From NCBI GenBank assembly GCA_036010965.1, contig DASCMO010000072.1, positions 1-59,837 of the forward strand: a DNA stretch of 59,837 nt, in the 5' to 3' direction. Shown here piece after piece: positions 46,567-56,241 of this stretch (positions are counted from its first letter, which is position 1; each line of letters begins with the position of its first letter). Source of the stretch: GCA-2686265 sp036010965 (GTDB lineage: Bacteria; Planctomycetota; UBA1135; GCA-002686595). Both the position numbers and the translations under genes were made by a program. The notes under the pieces were generated by a model. The model was not told where the DNA came from. It was given only the letters and a program-made list of their open reading frames with translations, and searched no databases.

Positions 46567-49259
46567 GCGAGCGCGCACGAGGGGCTTCGTGCCCGTTCGG
46601 CGCGCGCGCGGGGCGGATCGCCGGTGGGCTTTCCGGCGCTCTCGCCGCCTGCGGCCTGGTCTGCCTGGCCCTGGGCGCCGCCCTCTCCTTCCCGCGCGCA
46701 GCGGGCCCGGGGGAGATCCGGCCCGCCCTGCGCGCCTGCCTGCTCGACGCCTCCGCCAGCGCCACGCGCCGCAGCTCGACCTGGAGCGTGTGGGCACGGG
46801 GCATCCTGGGCGAGGAGGCGCGGGCGGCGCTGCGCGGCGGGGAGGAGTTGGCCGTCGTCGTCTTCGGGGCGGACACCCTCGAGCTCTTCGAGCCCGGCCC
46901 GCCAGAGCGCGTCCTCGAACGCCTCGCCGGCCGCGCGGGCGCTCCCCTGCACCTGCTGCTCGAGGGGCGCGGCGACGGCGGTTCCGACCTGGCCCGGGCC
47001 CTGGAGATGGTGGAAGAGGAACTGGGCGCGATCGACCGCGCTCCCTCGCGCCTGCGCCTGGCGGTCGACGGGACCTGGACCGGGCGCGACCCCGCCCCGG
47101 CCCTCGCCCGGCTGGCGCGCGCGGGGGTGACCATCGAGCGGGTCGGGCCGCCCGCGCCCGACCTGCCGGATCTGGCCGTGCTCGACCTCCTGACCCCTTC
47201 GGTGCCCGCGGTCGGCGATCCCCTGGCGGTCTCCGTGGAGCTCCGCCTGACACCCCCGAGTGCGGGTGCCGCGGCCTTCTTCGAGACCTGTGCACCGCAA
47301 CTGGAGGTGCGCGTCGAGACGGCGGCAGGGATCGAGACGCGCGCGTTGCCCCTGACCGCGCCCCTCCATCCGCGCTTCATGGAGGACGGCGCCCTGGTCT
47401 GGCCCGTGCGCCTCGACCTGGGAACGGTGGCGGACGGGCGCACCCTCTTGCGCGCGTCCGTGCGCGTCCAAGGGCCGGGGGCTCTGCGCGGCGGCGATCC
47501 GGTGGGGGAGAACGACGCGCGCTCCGCCGTCGTGACCGCCGGCCAGCGGCGCCTGGCCGTGGCCGTGGCGAGCGAGGGCGCTTCCGCGTCCCTCGCGGCC
47601 TGGCTCGATCACCTCGCCCTGGCCCCCGGCCTGCAGTGGGTCGTGCGCCGGCCCGAGCAGCTGACGGACCTGGCCGGTCGCCTTGATCTGCTGTTGACCC
47701 TCGACCTGCCCCTTGCGCGCTTGCCGGCGGCGTTCGTGGAGCGCTTCGTCGCCTCCGGGGGAGGTTGGTTGCACTGCGCCGGATGGACCTGGCTGGAGGC
47801 CGGGCCCCACGCGGGCGCGAACGCTCGCACCGACTCGGTCGTCCACCTGACCCGCATGCTGCCCCTGTATCCCGCGGCTCCCGATGCGCCCGAGCGCTCG
47901 GTCATCTTCATGATCGACGGTTCGGGCAGCATGGCCGGCGAGCCCTTCGAACGGGTCAAGCGCGCCCTGGTGGAGCTGGCGGGCGCGGCGGGTTCCGGCG
48001 ATGACATGCAGCTCTGCCTCTTCACCGGTGCGCTCAACGACCCGATCCCCCTCGCGGGCCGGCGCGCCCTGAGTCGGCTCCTGGCGACCACCGTCCCCGG
48101 AGGCCCGACGGCCATCCTCTACTCTCTCGAGCAGCTCGCGCGCCGGCGCTCGGGGGCGGCCCTGCCGGGGGTCGTGATCCTGCTCTCCGACGGTCGCGAC
48201 TCGAGCGCCTTCGACATCGAGCAGCGCGCGGCCGCCTTGCGCGCTTCCCTGGCGGCCAGCCGTACGCGCCTGGCGGTGGTGGCGGTCGGCGAGGGGGCGG
48301 ACCGCGCCCTGCTCGGGGCCTTGCTCCCCGAGGGAGCCGTCCTGGTCTCCGCGGGCGACCTGGGGAGCCTGGCGGAGATCTTCCACCTCGAACTCAACCG
48401 CGAGCGCGTGATCGAGGGTCCGGCCCTGCGCGTGGTGCCGGCGGATCCCGGTGCCCTGGGGGACCTGCCGTCGGCGGCCGCTGCCCTCGAGGCCCAGCTC
48501 GTCATGGAGGCGGGCGATTGGCCGTCCTTCCGCCGCGCCCTGCGCGCCGAGGCACGCCCGGGCGCGAGCGTGCTCTGGAAGAGCGAGGAGGGCGACGCCC
48601 TGCTCGCCGTGCAGCGCGTGGGCGCGGGCCTCGCCGCCGCCTGGGCCAGCGCGCCCCTGGCGGAGTGGTCTCCCGAATGGGCCGCGGCGACCCCGCTCCT
48701 TGCTCCCCTGCTGCGTGCCATGGCTCAGCGCGGCGGAGAGGAGCAGCGCCTCGCCGCGCGGGTCGAGGGCTCCGAACTGATCCTGAGCGCCATCCCGCCT
48801 GACTGGCCGGCCCTGGTGCACGCCGAGGTGCTGCTCTCCTCGCGCCCGGCCGGCGGGGCGGGCGCGGCCGAGGCGCTCCTGGGCGAACTCGACCTCATGC
48901 CGCCGCCCACCCCCGCGGGACTGGACCCTGCCCGGCGCCGGACGGCGTCCATGCCCGCCTTTCTGGATTCCGTGCCCCCTGGGAGCGTCCTGCGCCTCGA
49001 CATCACCGATGCGGGAGGCGCCTTTCTGGGACAGACGCCCCTGGCGTTCGCGCGCGCCCCCGAGTTTTGCCGACGCCCATCGCGCCTGGGGGAGCTGCCC
49101 GCCCCGGCGCCCGTGTCCGCCACGGCGCGCGCGCGATCCAGGGCCCATCCCGCGGCCCCGAGCGTGCTCCTGGCGGGCCTCCTGGCCCTCTTTCTGGGGG
49201 GAGCCCTGGGAATCTTCCGGGGGTCGAGCTTAGGCTCGGTCCCGATCCGGACGAAGTAG
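46563..49259 (+). CDS. Membrane protein with von Willebrand A domain (BatA-like)
   Basis: This 898-residue protein starts at TTG. It has a membrane helix near residues 18-40 and a degenerate VWA-like region beginning with CLLDASASATRRSS. A middle domain and a full VWA domain with MIDAS (IFMIDGSGSMAGEPFERV, about residue 450; TTVPGGPTAI; ILLSDGRDSS) follow. A C-terminal helix (VLLAGLLALFLGGALGIF) is near residue 865. Similar proteins sit in BatA/aerotolerance-type operons. The partner MoxR ATPase is missing here. Coupling to mnmA by a 4-bp overlap is unusual. Function not known. Confidence 0.72.
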   Translation: MSERARGASCPFGARAGRIAGGLSGALAACGLVCLALGAALSFPRAAGPGEIRPALRACLLDASASATRRSSTWSVWARGILGEEARAALRGGEELAVVVFGADTLELFEPGPPERVLERLAGRAGAPLHLLLEGRGDGGSDLARALEMVEEELGAIDRAPSRLRLAVDGTWTGRDPAPALARLARAGVTIERVGPPAPDLPDLAVLDLLTPSVPAVGDPLAVSVELRLTPPSAGAAAFFETCAPQLEVRVETAAGIETRALPLTAPLHPRFMEDGALVWPVRLDLGTVADGRTLLRASVRVQGPGALRGGDPVGENDARSAVVTAGQRRLAVAVASEGASASLAAWLDHLALAPGLQWVVRRPEQLTDLAGRLDLLLTLDLPLARLPAAFVERFVASGGGWLHCAGWTWLEAGPHAGANARTDSVVHLTRMLPLYPAAPDAPERSVIFMIDGSGSMAGEPFERVKRALVELAGAAGSGDDMQLCLFTGALNDPIPLAGRRALSRLLATTVPGGPTAILYSLEQLARRRSGAALPGVVILLSDGRDSSAFDIEQRAAALRASLAASRTRLAVVAVGEGADRALLGALLPEGAVLVSAGDLGSLAEIFHLELNRERVIEGPALRVVPADPGALGDLPSAAAALEAQLVMEAGDWPSFRRALRAEARPGASVLWKSEEGDALLAVQRVGAGLAAAWASAPLAEWSPEWAAATPLLAPLLRAMAQRGGEEQRLAARVEGSELILSAIPPDWPALVHAEVLLSSRPAGGAGAAEALLGELDLMPPPTPAGLDPARRRTASMPAFLDSVPPGSVLRLDITDAGGAFLGQTPLAFARAPEFCRRPSRLGELPAPAPVSATARARSRAHPAAPSVLLAGLLALFLGGALGIFRGSSLGSVPIRTK

Positions 49260-49329
49260 GGCTGGCGGTCCTGGCAGGGCCGCCGGGCTCCCGAGCGCCC
49301 CTCGTGGCGCGTCGACCGGAAGGCAACTC

Positions 49330-49944
49330 ATGATCTTGCGACCTCTTTTCGCGGCCACAGCCCTGGCGCTCGCCGTTTCCTGTGTGACCACCGGGGGCGA
49401 CGCTCCGCGAGAGCAGTCCATCGGCCCCTGGCTGGCCCCTTCGCCCAACCTGCGACAGCAGATCCAGGATCAGGTCACGCGCCTGCCCTGGACCCACGGC
49501 ATCGAGCGGGTGGAGATGATTCACTGGTTCGCGAGGGTCGGCGAGCCGGCTTACGGCGACCTGCTCGAGCTCGTGAAGGATCCGCGCTCCGACGTGGCCG
49601 GCGCGGCCCTGGCCGCCCTGGGCGCGACCCGCGACAGCCGCCTGGTCGAGCCCCTGCGCCGCATTCCCTGGCCCGTCGAGAGCTATGACGCCCTGGGCCT
49701 GGAGCACGCGCGCGCCCTGCTGCGCCTTGGAGACTGGAGCATGATCCCGCGCCTGATCGAGGGGCTGGATCACGAGAGCTTCATGGTCCGCACGCTCTGC
49801 CTGCAGGCCTTGAAGGAGGCCACTCACGAGGACTTCGACTACCACCCGGAGGAGACCGACCTGGTGCGGCGCTTCGGTATCGTGCGCTGGGAAGATTGGT
49901 GGAGCGCCCGCTCCTCCGATCCGATCCTGACCGGCGGAGGCTGA
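49330..49944 (+). CDS. HEAT-repeat lipoprotein
   Basis: This 204-residue protein starts at ATG with a good ribosome site (GGAAGG). Its lipobox is LALAVSC, with Cys at about residue 18. HEAT-like helical pairs follow (GDLLELVKDPRSDVAGAALAALGATRDSRLVEPLRRI, MIPRLIEGLDHESFMVRTLCLQALKEAT). The C-terminus ends in a Trp-rich tail, WEDWWSARSSD, which recurs in shape in the protein at 50.6 kb. Likely a peripheral outer- or inner-membrane scaffold. Unknown role. Confidence 0.7.
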   Translation: MILRPLFAATALALAVSCVTTGGDAPREQSIGPWLAPSPNLRQQIQDQVTRLPWTHGIERVEMIHWFARVGEPAYGDLLELVKDPRSDVAGAALAALGATRDSRLVEPLRRIPWPVESYDALGLEHARALLRLGDWSMIPRLIEGLDHESFMVRTLCLQALKEATHEDFDYHPEETDLVRRFGIVRWEDWWSARSSDPILTGGG

Positions 49945-49972
49945 GCCGCCTCGCCGCTGATCCGGCGTCGCT

Positions 49973-50386
49973 TCAGGTCGGATCGACCTGGAGCAAGCGC
50001 ACCAGACCGAGGAAGCGCGTCTCGTCGCGCAGGGTGGCCAGATCGGGGTCGCCCAGCATGAACTCGAAGTCGTCGTAGCCCAGCTCCACCGAGCGCTCGA
50101 GCGCCTCGAGGGCGTCGTCCTGTCGCCCCAGGAGTGCGAGGGAGCAGGCCAGGTTGTAGTGCACCGTCGGATTGTGTGGCACGAGGCGCGCGAGCCGGCG
50201 GTCGACTTCCAGACCGTTCTCCCAGCGGCCGAGGCGCGTGTAGAGCTGGCCCAGCTCCGCCAGGGCGTCGAGGTTGTCCGGGTGGCGGCGCGTCTCGACC
50301 TCCAAGAAGTCGGTCAAGAACAGCGTGCCCGCCTGTCCGAGGGCCTCGCGTAGCTCGGGATCTGGGCTCAGGGGGTCGGTTCGCAC
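49973..50386 (-). CDS. TPR-repeat protein
   Basis: This 137-residue protein, with GTG start, contains at least two clear TPR units: LDALAELGQLYTRLGRWENGLEVDRRLARLVPHNP and VHYNLACSLALLGRQDDALEALERSVELGYDD. It has no signal peptide and no catalytic domain, so it is a cytoplasmic scaffold. The start codon is not strongly supported. It lies between two plus-strand genes on the opposite strand. Confidence 0.7.
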   Translation of the reverse strand: MRTDPLSPDPELREALGQAGTLFLTDFLEVETRRHPDNLDALAELGQLYTRLGRWENGLEVDRRLARLVPHNPTVHYNLACSLALLGRQDDALEALERSVELGYDDFEFMLGDPDLATLRDETRFLGLVRLLQVDPT

Positions 50387-50571
50387 GGTGGGGGGGCTGC
50401 CTGCAGCCTCAATCCTGGCCCGACGCCGGCCGGAAAGGCAGAATCGGTTCGGAGGACCGGCTGCTTGCGGCTATCAGGGTCCGGGTTTTCCGCGCATCTG
50501 TCAAGACGAGTGGGCGCGGTACCGTAAGCACTTGAGCTGGAGGCGGAATGAGCGTGGGAGAAAGGCAAGCC

Positions 50572-51750
50572 ATGAAGATCCTGTTCTGTGATCTGTGCAA
50601 CGAGTCGGTGCCCGAGACCGACCTCTCGGGCGGACGAGCCGTGCGCCTCAAGGGGCGCGTGGTGTGCGCCTCTTGCGAGGCGTCCATGGGTGGGCTGGCG
50701 GGTGAGGCGAGCAGCAGCCCCTTCGAGTCGCCGACCGACCCTCCCCAGTCCCCCGCCGTCTTCGGCGCGGCAGCCTCCGCTTCCGATCCCGGCCTCGGTT
50801 TCGCCACCGCTTCGGACCCCGGCGTGCCGCCCGCAGCCCCTGTCGCGACGGCGGACTCGTCGTCGCGCGGCCTGATGGTCGGCGGCGTGGCCCTCATCTT
50901 CTCCGTCGCGATCGCGTTCCATCTCTCCGGCGAGATCGAGACCCTGCGCAAGACGGCCAGCGAGGAGCGCGGCGCTCTGGACGGCGGCGTCACGGGCGTG
51001 CGGATCGACATGGCCCGCGTACTCGGCCGCGTCGACAATCTGGGCGGCGAGCTCGAGGCGCGCATGGACGCGCGCATCGAGGAGACCCGCGAGCAGCTCT
51101 CTGGAGAACTGAAGACCGTGGCGGGCGACCTGGCGGGTGCGGGCGAGACCGTCGCGGACCTGCAGGTGCGTCTGTCCCGCATCGATCGCCAGCGCAGTGA
51201 CGGAGACGCGGAGTTCGAACGGCGTCTGGGAGAGCTGGCCTTCCAGCTGCGTTCGAGCCGCGAGGACGTGCGCTCCCTGGCCGACCGCATGGGCACGGTG
51301 GAGCGTGCCAGCGTCGCTGGAGTGCCGGCGGTCGTCCCCCAGGAGACGCCCGCCGCCCCCGCGCCGCCCTGGCACTCCTCCCTCGCCGACCTGGCGAACG
51401 ACAACGCGGGGACGCGCTGGAACGCGGTCCAGGCCCTCGGGGAGACCGAGGACCCGGCGGTCGTTCCGCACCTGCTCGACCTGCTCGGCGATGACGACGT
51501 GTTCGTGCGCATGGCGGTGGCGCGCGTCCTCGGGGACCTCAAGGTACCCGCCTCCGTCGAGCGTCTGATCGACGCCCTCGAGGACGGGGAAGCCGTGGTG
51601 CGCGAGTCGGCCATGGTCTCCCTGCGCGACATCACCGGGCGCAACTTCAAGTTCGACGCCGTCGCCTCCTCGTCCGACCGGGCCAAGAAGGTCAAGGCCT
51701 GGCGCCAGTGGTGGAGCAAGGCTCGCGAGGGCTTCGAGCCTTCCCGCTGA
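50572..51750 (+). CDS. Zinc-ribbon, membrane-helix and HEAT-repeat protein
   Basis: About 392 residues from ATG 50572, with a strong ribosome site GGGAGAAAGG 6 nt upstream. The earlier ATG at 50548 is less likely. The N-terminus is a four-Cys zinc ribbon (CDLCNESVPE ... CASCEASM). A Ser/Pro-rich linker, one membrane helix (GLMVGGVALIFSVAIAFHL, about residue 100) and a coiled coil (to about residue 245) follow. HEAT repeats (DLLGDDDVFVRMAVARVLGDLKVPASVERLIDALED) and a Trp-rich tail (WRQWWSKAREGFEP) close the protein. It is probably a membrane-tethered assembly factor or scaffold. Function not known. Confidence 0.72.
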   Translation: MKILFCDLCNESVPETDLSGGRAVRLKGRVVCASCEASMGGLAGEASSSPFESPTDPPQSPAVFGAAASASDPGLGFATASDPGVPPAAPVATADSSSRGLMVGGVALIFSVAIAFHLSGEIETLRKTASEERGALDGGVTGVRIDMARVLGRVDNLGGELEARMDARIEETREQLSGELKTVAGDLAGAGETVADLQVRLSRIDRQRSDGDAEFERRLGELAFQLRSSREDVRSLADRMGTVERASVAGVPAVVPQETPAAPAPPWHSSLADLANDNAGTRWNAVQALGETEDPAVVPHLLDLLGDDDVFVRMAVARVLGDLKVPASVERLIDALEDGEAVVRESAMVSLRDITGRNFKFDAVASSSDRAKKVKAWRQWWSKAREGFEPSR

Positions 51751-51819
51751 GGGCTCGGTTCTCGGGCCCTCGAGGCAGTTCTCGGCCCCATTCGGGTAGT
51801 CCGGGCGGCCGCGGTCGCA

Positions 51820-51825
51820 TAGAAT
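51820..51825 (+). promoter_or_regulatory. Candidate -10 box of the TCA operon
   Basis: TAGAAT matches the -10 style of this genome. It is about 105 nt upstream of the isocitrate dehydrogenase ATG (51930), which has GAGGA at a plausible ribosome-site distance. No -35 is evident. Confidence 0.35.
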
Positions 51826-51929
51826 CTGCGTGACCGTAGGGCCATGTCCCGAAGGTCCCCTGGATGGCCCTGGAGGCCATCAGAGGCCGCTCCCCCCTGC
51901 TCTCCGCAAGACGAGGATTCGAAGAACTC

Positions 51930-53024
51930 ATGCAGCACCCCGTCACTCTGATCCTGGGCGATGGCACCGGCCCGGAACTGGCCGCCGTCACCCGCAAGGT
52001 CCTGGACGCCACCGGAGTCGAGTTTGACTGGGTGGAGGTCGAGGCCGGCGTGGACGTGATGGAGCGGGCGGGGACGCCCCTGCCCGATGAGGTGCTGGAG
52101 TCGATCCGGCGCACGAAGACTTGCATCAAGGCGCCCATCACGACCCCGGTCGGGACGGGGTTCCGCTCGGTCAACGTGGCCCTGCGCAAGGAGTTCGACC
52201 TCTACGCCTGCATCCGCCCCTGCAAGTCCTTCGAGGGCGTCCGCTCGCGTTACAGCGACATCGACCTCGTTATCGTGCGCGAGAACACCGAGGACCTCTA
52301 CGCCGGCATCGAGTTCGAGCAGGGGGACGCGAAGACCCACGAGCTGATCGAGAGCATCGGGCAGCTCTCGGGCAGCCGGATCGCCGCTGACTCGGGCATC
52401 TCGATCAAGCCCATCAGCATCACGGGCTCGCGACGCATCGTGAAGTCGGCCTTCCAGTACGCGATCGCCAACGATCGCAAGAAGGTCACCGCCGTGCACA
52501 AGTCGAACATCATGAAGTTCTCCGACGGCCTGTTCCTGGCCACGGCGCGCGAGGTCGCAGAGGACTACCCGAGCATCGAGTTCGAGGACCGCATCATCGA
52601 CAACATGTGCATGCAGCTGGTGCAGAAGCCCGAGCTGTACGACGTCCTGGTGCTGCCCAACCTCTACGGCGACGTGGTCAGCGACCTGGGTGCGGGACTC
52701 GTCGGTGGCCTGGGGGTCGCGCCGGGCATGAACCTGGGGGACTCGGGCATCGCTATCTTCGAGGCCACCCACGGCTCGGCGCCCAAGTACAAGGGCCAGA
52801 ACAAGGTCAACCCGACGGCGATGCTGCTCTCGGGTGTGCTCATGCTGCGCCACCTCGGCGAGCGGGAGGCGGCAGATAGGCTGGAGAGTGCGATCGCGGA
52901 CGTGATCCGCGCCGGCGAGCAGGTGACCTACGACATGAAGCCGCATCGCGACGACCCGACGGCGGTCGGGACGCGCGAGATGGGGGACGCGATCATCGGC
53001 GCCCTCGCGACCGTCGGCGCCTGA
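51930..53024 (+). CDS. icd: Isocitrate/isopropylmalate-dehydrogenase-family enzyme, probably isocitrate dehydrogenase
   Basis: This 364-residue protein starts at ATG 51930 (the upstream in-frame ATG at 51864 adds a basic, unlike leader). Motifs are LILGDGTGPELAAVTRKVL, the substrate-binding GFRSVNVALR, VIVRENTEDLYAGIEFE, KSNIMKFSDGLF and LYGDVVSDLGAGLVGGLGVAPGMNLGD. At the cofactor determinants HGSAPKYKGQNKVNP has Lys-Tyr as in NADP enzymes, but the third E. coli determinant (Arg395) is Pro here, so cofactor choice is uncertain. Size and context (next to mdh and fumC) support the TCA reaction isocitrate to 2-oxoglutarate. Some homoisocitrate or tartrate dehydrogenases look similar. Confidence 0.85.
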   Translation: MQHPVTLILGDGTGPELAAVTRKVLDATGVEFDWVEVEAGVDVMERAGTPLPDEVLESIRRTKTCIKAPITTPVGTGFRSVNVALRKEFDLYACIRPCKSFEGVRSRYSDIDLVIVRENTEDLYAGIEFEQGDAKTHELIESIGQLSGSRIAADSGISIKPISITGSRRIVKSAFQYAIANDRKKVTAVHKSNIMKFSDGLFLATAREVAEDYPSIEFEDRIIDNMCMQLVQKPELYDVLVLPNLYGDVVSDLGAGLVGGLGVAPGMNLGDSGIAIFEATHGSAPKYKGQNKVNPTAMLLSGVLMLRHLGEREAADRLESAIADVIRAGEQVTYDMKPHRDDPTAVGTREMGDAIIGALATVGA

Positions 53025-53200
53025 GCGGAACCTGTGAGACGGGAGGTTCTCCGAGGCCTGAGCTGACGTCGGCCCGCGCGCCTCGGTGCGAGGGGCTGCC
53101 GTCGCGGCCGGGGGGGAGAGGCGGGACCGGACCGGGGAGTGAGGAACCGGACTCGATCCGTGGCTCCCCGCGACCTACCATGGGCCGCCGACCGCCAGCC

Positions 53201-54154
53201 ATGAGTCCCATTCAGCAGCGCAAGATCACCGTCGTGGGCGCCGGGTTCGTCGGCGCCACCTGTGCCCAGCTGTGCGCCATGCGCGAGCTTGCGGCCGAGG
53301 TGGTGCTGATCGACATCCTCGAGGGGCGCCCGCAGGGGATCGCCCTCGACCTCAACCAGGCCGCGGCCATCGACTGTTCGGGGACGCGCGTGGTGGGGAC
53401 CAACGACCCGGCGGACACGGCCGGTTCGGAAGTGTTCATCGTCACCGCCGGCAAGCCGCGCACGCCGGGCATGAGCCGTTCGGACCTCCTGGGGACGAAC
53501 GGCAAGGTGATCCGCGCCGTGGCCGAATACGTGCGCGAGCTCTCGCCCGAGGCGATCGTGATCGTGGTCACCAACCCGCTCGACGTGATGGTGCACCTGA
53601 TGCGCGTGCGCACGGGTTTTCCGGGGCGACGCGTGATCGGGATGGCGGGCGTCCTGGATTCGGCGCGTTTCTCCTCGTTCATCGCCGAGGCCACCGGTGC
53701 CTCGGTGCAGGACGTGGACGCGATGGTGCTCGGAGCTCACGGAGACTCGATGGTGCCCATGCCGCACTACTGCACGGTCAACGGCGTGCAGCTCTCCGAT
53801 CTCGTGGACGAGGCCGCGATCGCTGCCATGGCCGAGCGCACCCAGCACGGCGGAGCTGAGATCGTCGGTCTGCTCAAGACCGGCAGCGCCTGGTACGCCC
53901 CGGCCAGCGCCGCCGTCGCCATGGCGGCCTCGATCCTCTCGGACCAGCGCCGCCTTTTGCCCTGCGCCTGCTACCTGAACGGTGAGTTCGGTTTCGAGGG
54001 ACTCTACATGGGCGTGCCGGCCGTGCTCGGCCCTCGGGGCGTCGAGCGCATCGTCGAGTTGCCCTTGACGGCGGAGTCGCGAGGGCTGATGCAGAAGACT
54101 GCCGGGGTGATCGAGGGAGATCTGGAGACCTTGCGGGAGCTCGGGCTACTGTGA
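53201..54154 (+). CDS. mdh: Malate dehydrogenase
   Basis: About 317 residues from ATG 53201, close to other bacterial MDH proteins. It interconverts malate and oxaloacetate using NAD. The Rossmann motif is ITVVGAGFVGATCAQLCAMRELAAEVVLIDI, with the terminal Asp favouring NAD. GKPRTPGMSRSDLL holds the MDH-type Arg of the substrate loop. The catalytic His is in VLGAHGDSMVPMP. It is more like the LDH-like MDH group than the mitochondrial type. It sits between isocitrate dehydrogenase and fumarase, 46 bp before fumC. Confidence 0.93.
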   Translation: MSPIQQRKITVVGAGFVGATCAQLCAMRELAAEVVLIDILEGRPQGIALDLNQAAAIDCSGTRVVGTNDPADTAGSEVFIVTAGKPRTPGMSRSDLLGTNGKVIRAVAEYVRELSPEAIVIVVTNPLDVMVHLMRVRTGFPGRRVIGMAGVLDSARFSSFIAEATGASVQDVDAMVLGAHGDSMVPMPHYCTVNGVQLSDLVDEAAIAAMAERTQHGGAEIVGLLKTGSAWYAPASAAVAMAASILSDQRRLLPCACYLNGEFGFEGLYMGVPAVLGPRGVERIVELPLTAESRGLMQKTAGVIEGDLETLRELGLL

Positions 54155-54200
54155 GGGGATTCGACCTTCAACGTCCGCGGGTTGCGGCCCAGGTTTCACC

Positions 54201-55607
<1,407 letters not shown>

Positions 55608-55699
55608 GCGCCCAGTTCTGAGCCTGCCGCGAGCTCGTGCCCCCGCGCGCGCGGGACCCAAGTATGCTCGAAGGGGCGGCCGTTATCCGTCGCCTCGCC

Positions 55700-56191
55700 A
55701 TGCGCCCCCCGTCTTCCCTGCCGCTCTCGCTCCTCGCAGCCCTGCCCCTGATGGCGACGGCTGCTCCTGACGGCAGCTGTCCTGCGCCTCGCTCCTACTG
55801 CAGCGCGGGCCCCAACTCTGTGCATCCCACGGGCAGTTTCCTCTCGCATCAGGGGTCCTCCAGCGTGGAGGCGAACGACCTGATCCTGGTCGCCGTCCAC
55901 TTGCCGCTCGACCAGCCCGGACTGTTCTTCTGCGGTCCCCACCGCGTGCAGTTGCCCTTTGGCGACGGGTTTCGATGCGTGGGGGCGCCGGCGTGGCGGC
56001 TCGACCCGGTCGACACGGGCGCGGCGGGCATCGTCGCCTACGAGCTGGACGTCGCTGCGGCGCGCGGGTCGTTGGGCGGGTTCACACCGGGCTCGACCTG
56101 GCGCTTCCAGCTCTGGTACGCGGACCCGCCCGGGCCGGGCGGGAGCGGCTTCAACCTGAGCGACGGCCTCGAGGTCCGCTTCTGCCCGTGA
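55700..56191 (+). CDS. Secreted protein with Cys-rich beta domain, function unknown
   Basis: About 163 residues from ATG 55700. The signal peptide (LPLSLLAALPLMATAAPDG) is followed by a domain with many Cys, Pro and Gly residues: CPAPRSYCSAGPNSVHPTG, LFFCGPHRVQLPFGDGFRCVG, TWRFQLWYADPPGPGGSGFNLSDGLEVRFCP. I recognise the end (F-N-L-S-D-G-L) as recurring in secreted proteins of one Planctomycetota group, where it has no assigned role. The even number of Cys suggests disulfides outside the cell. Convergent with the collagen-like gene. Confidence 0.6.
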   Translation: MRPPSSLPLSLLAALPLMATAAPDGSCPAPRSYCSAGPNSVHPTGSFLSHQGSSSVEANDLILVAVHLPLDQPGLFFCGPHRVQLPFGDGFRCVGAPAWRLDPVDTGAAGIVAYELDVAAARGSLGGFTPGSTWRFQLWYADPPGPGGSGFNLSDGLEVRFCP

Positions 56192-56241
56192 GGTTACCGG
56201 CGCCACCTCGGCGTCGAGCCCCATGCGGTGTCGTCATCTAA

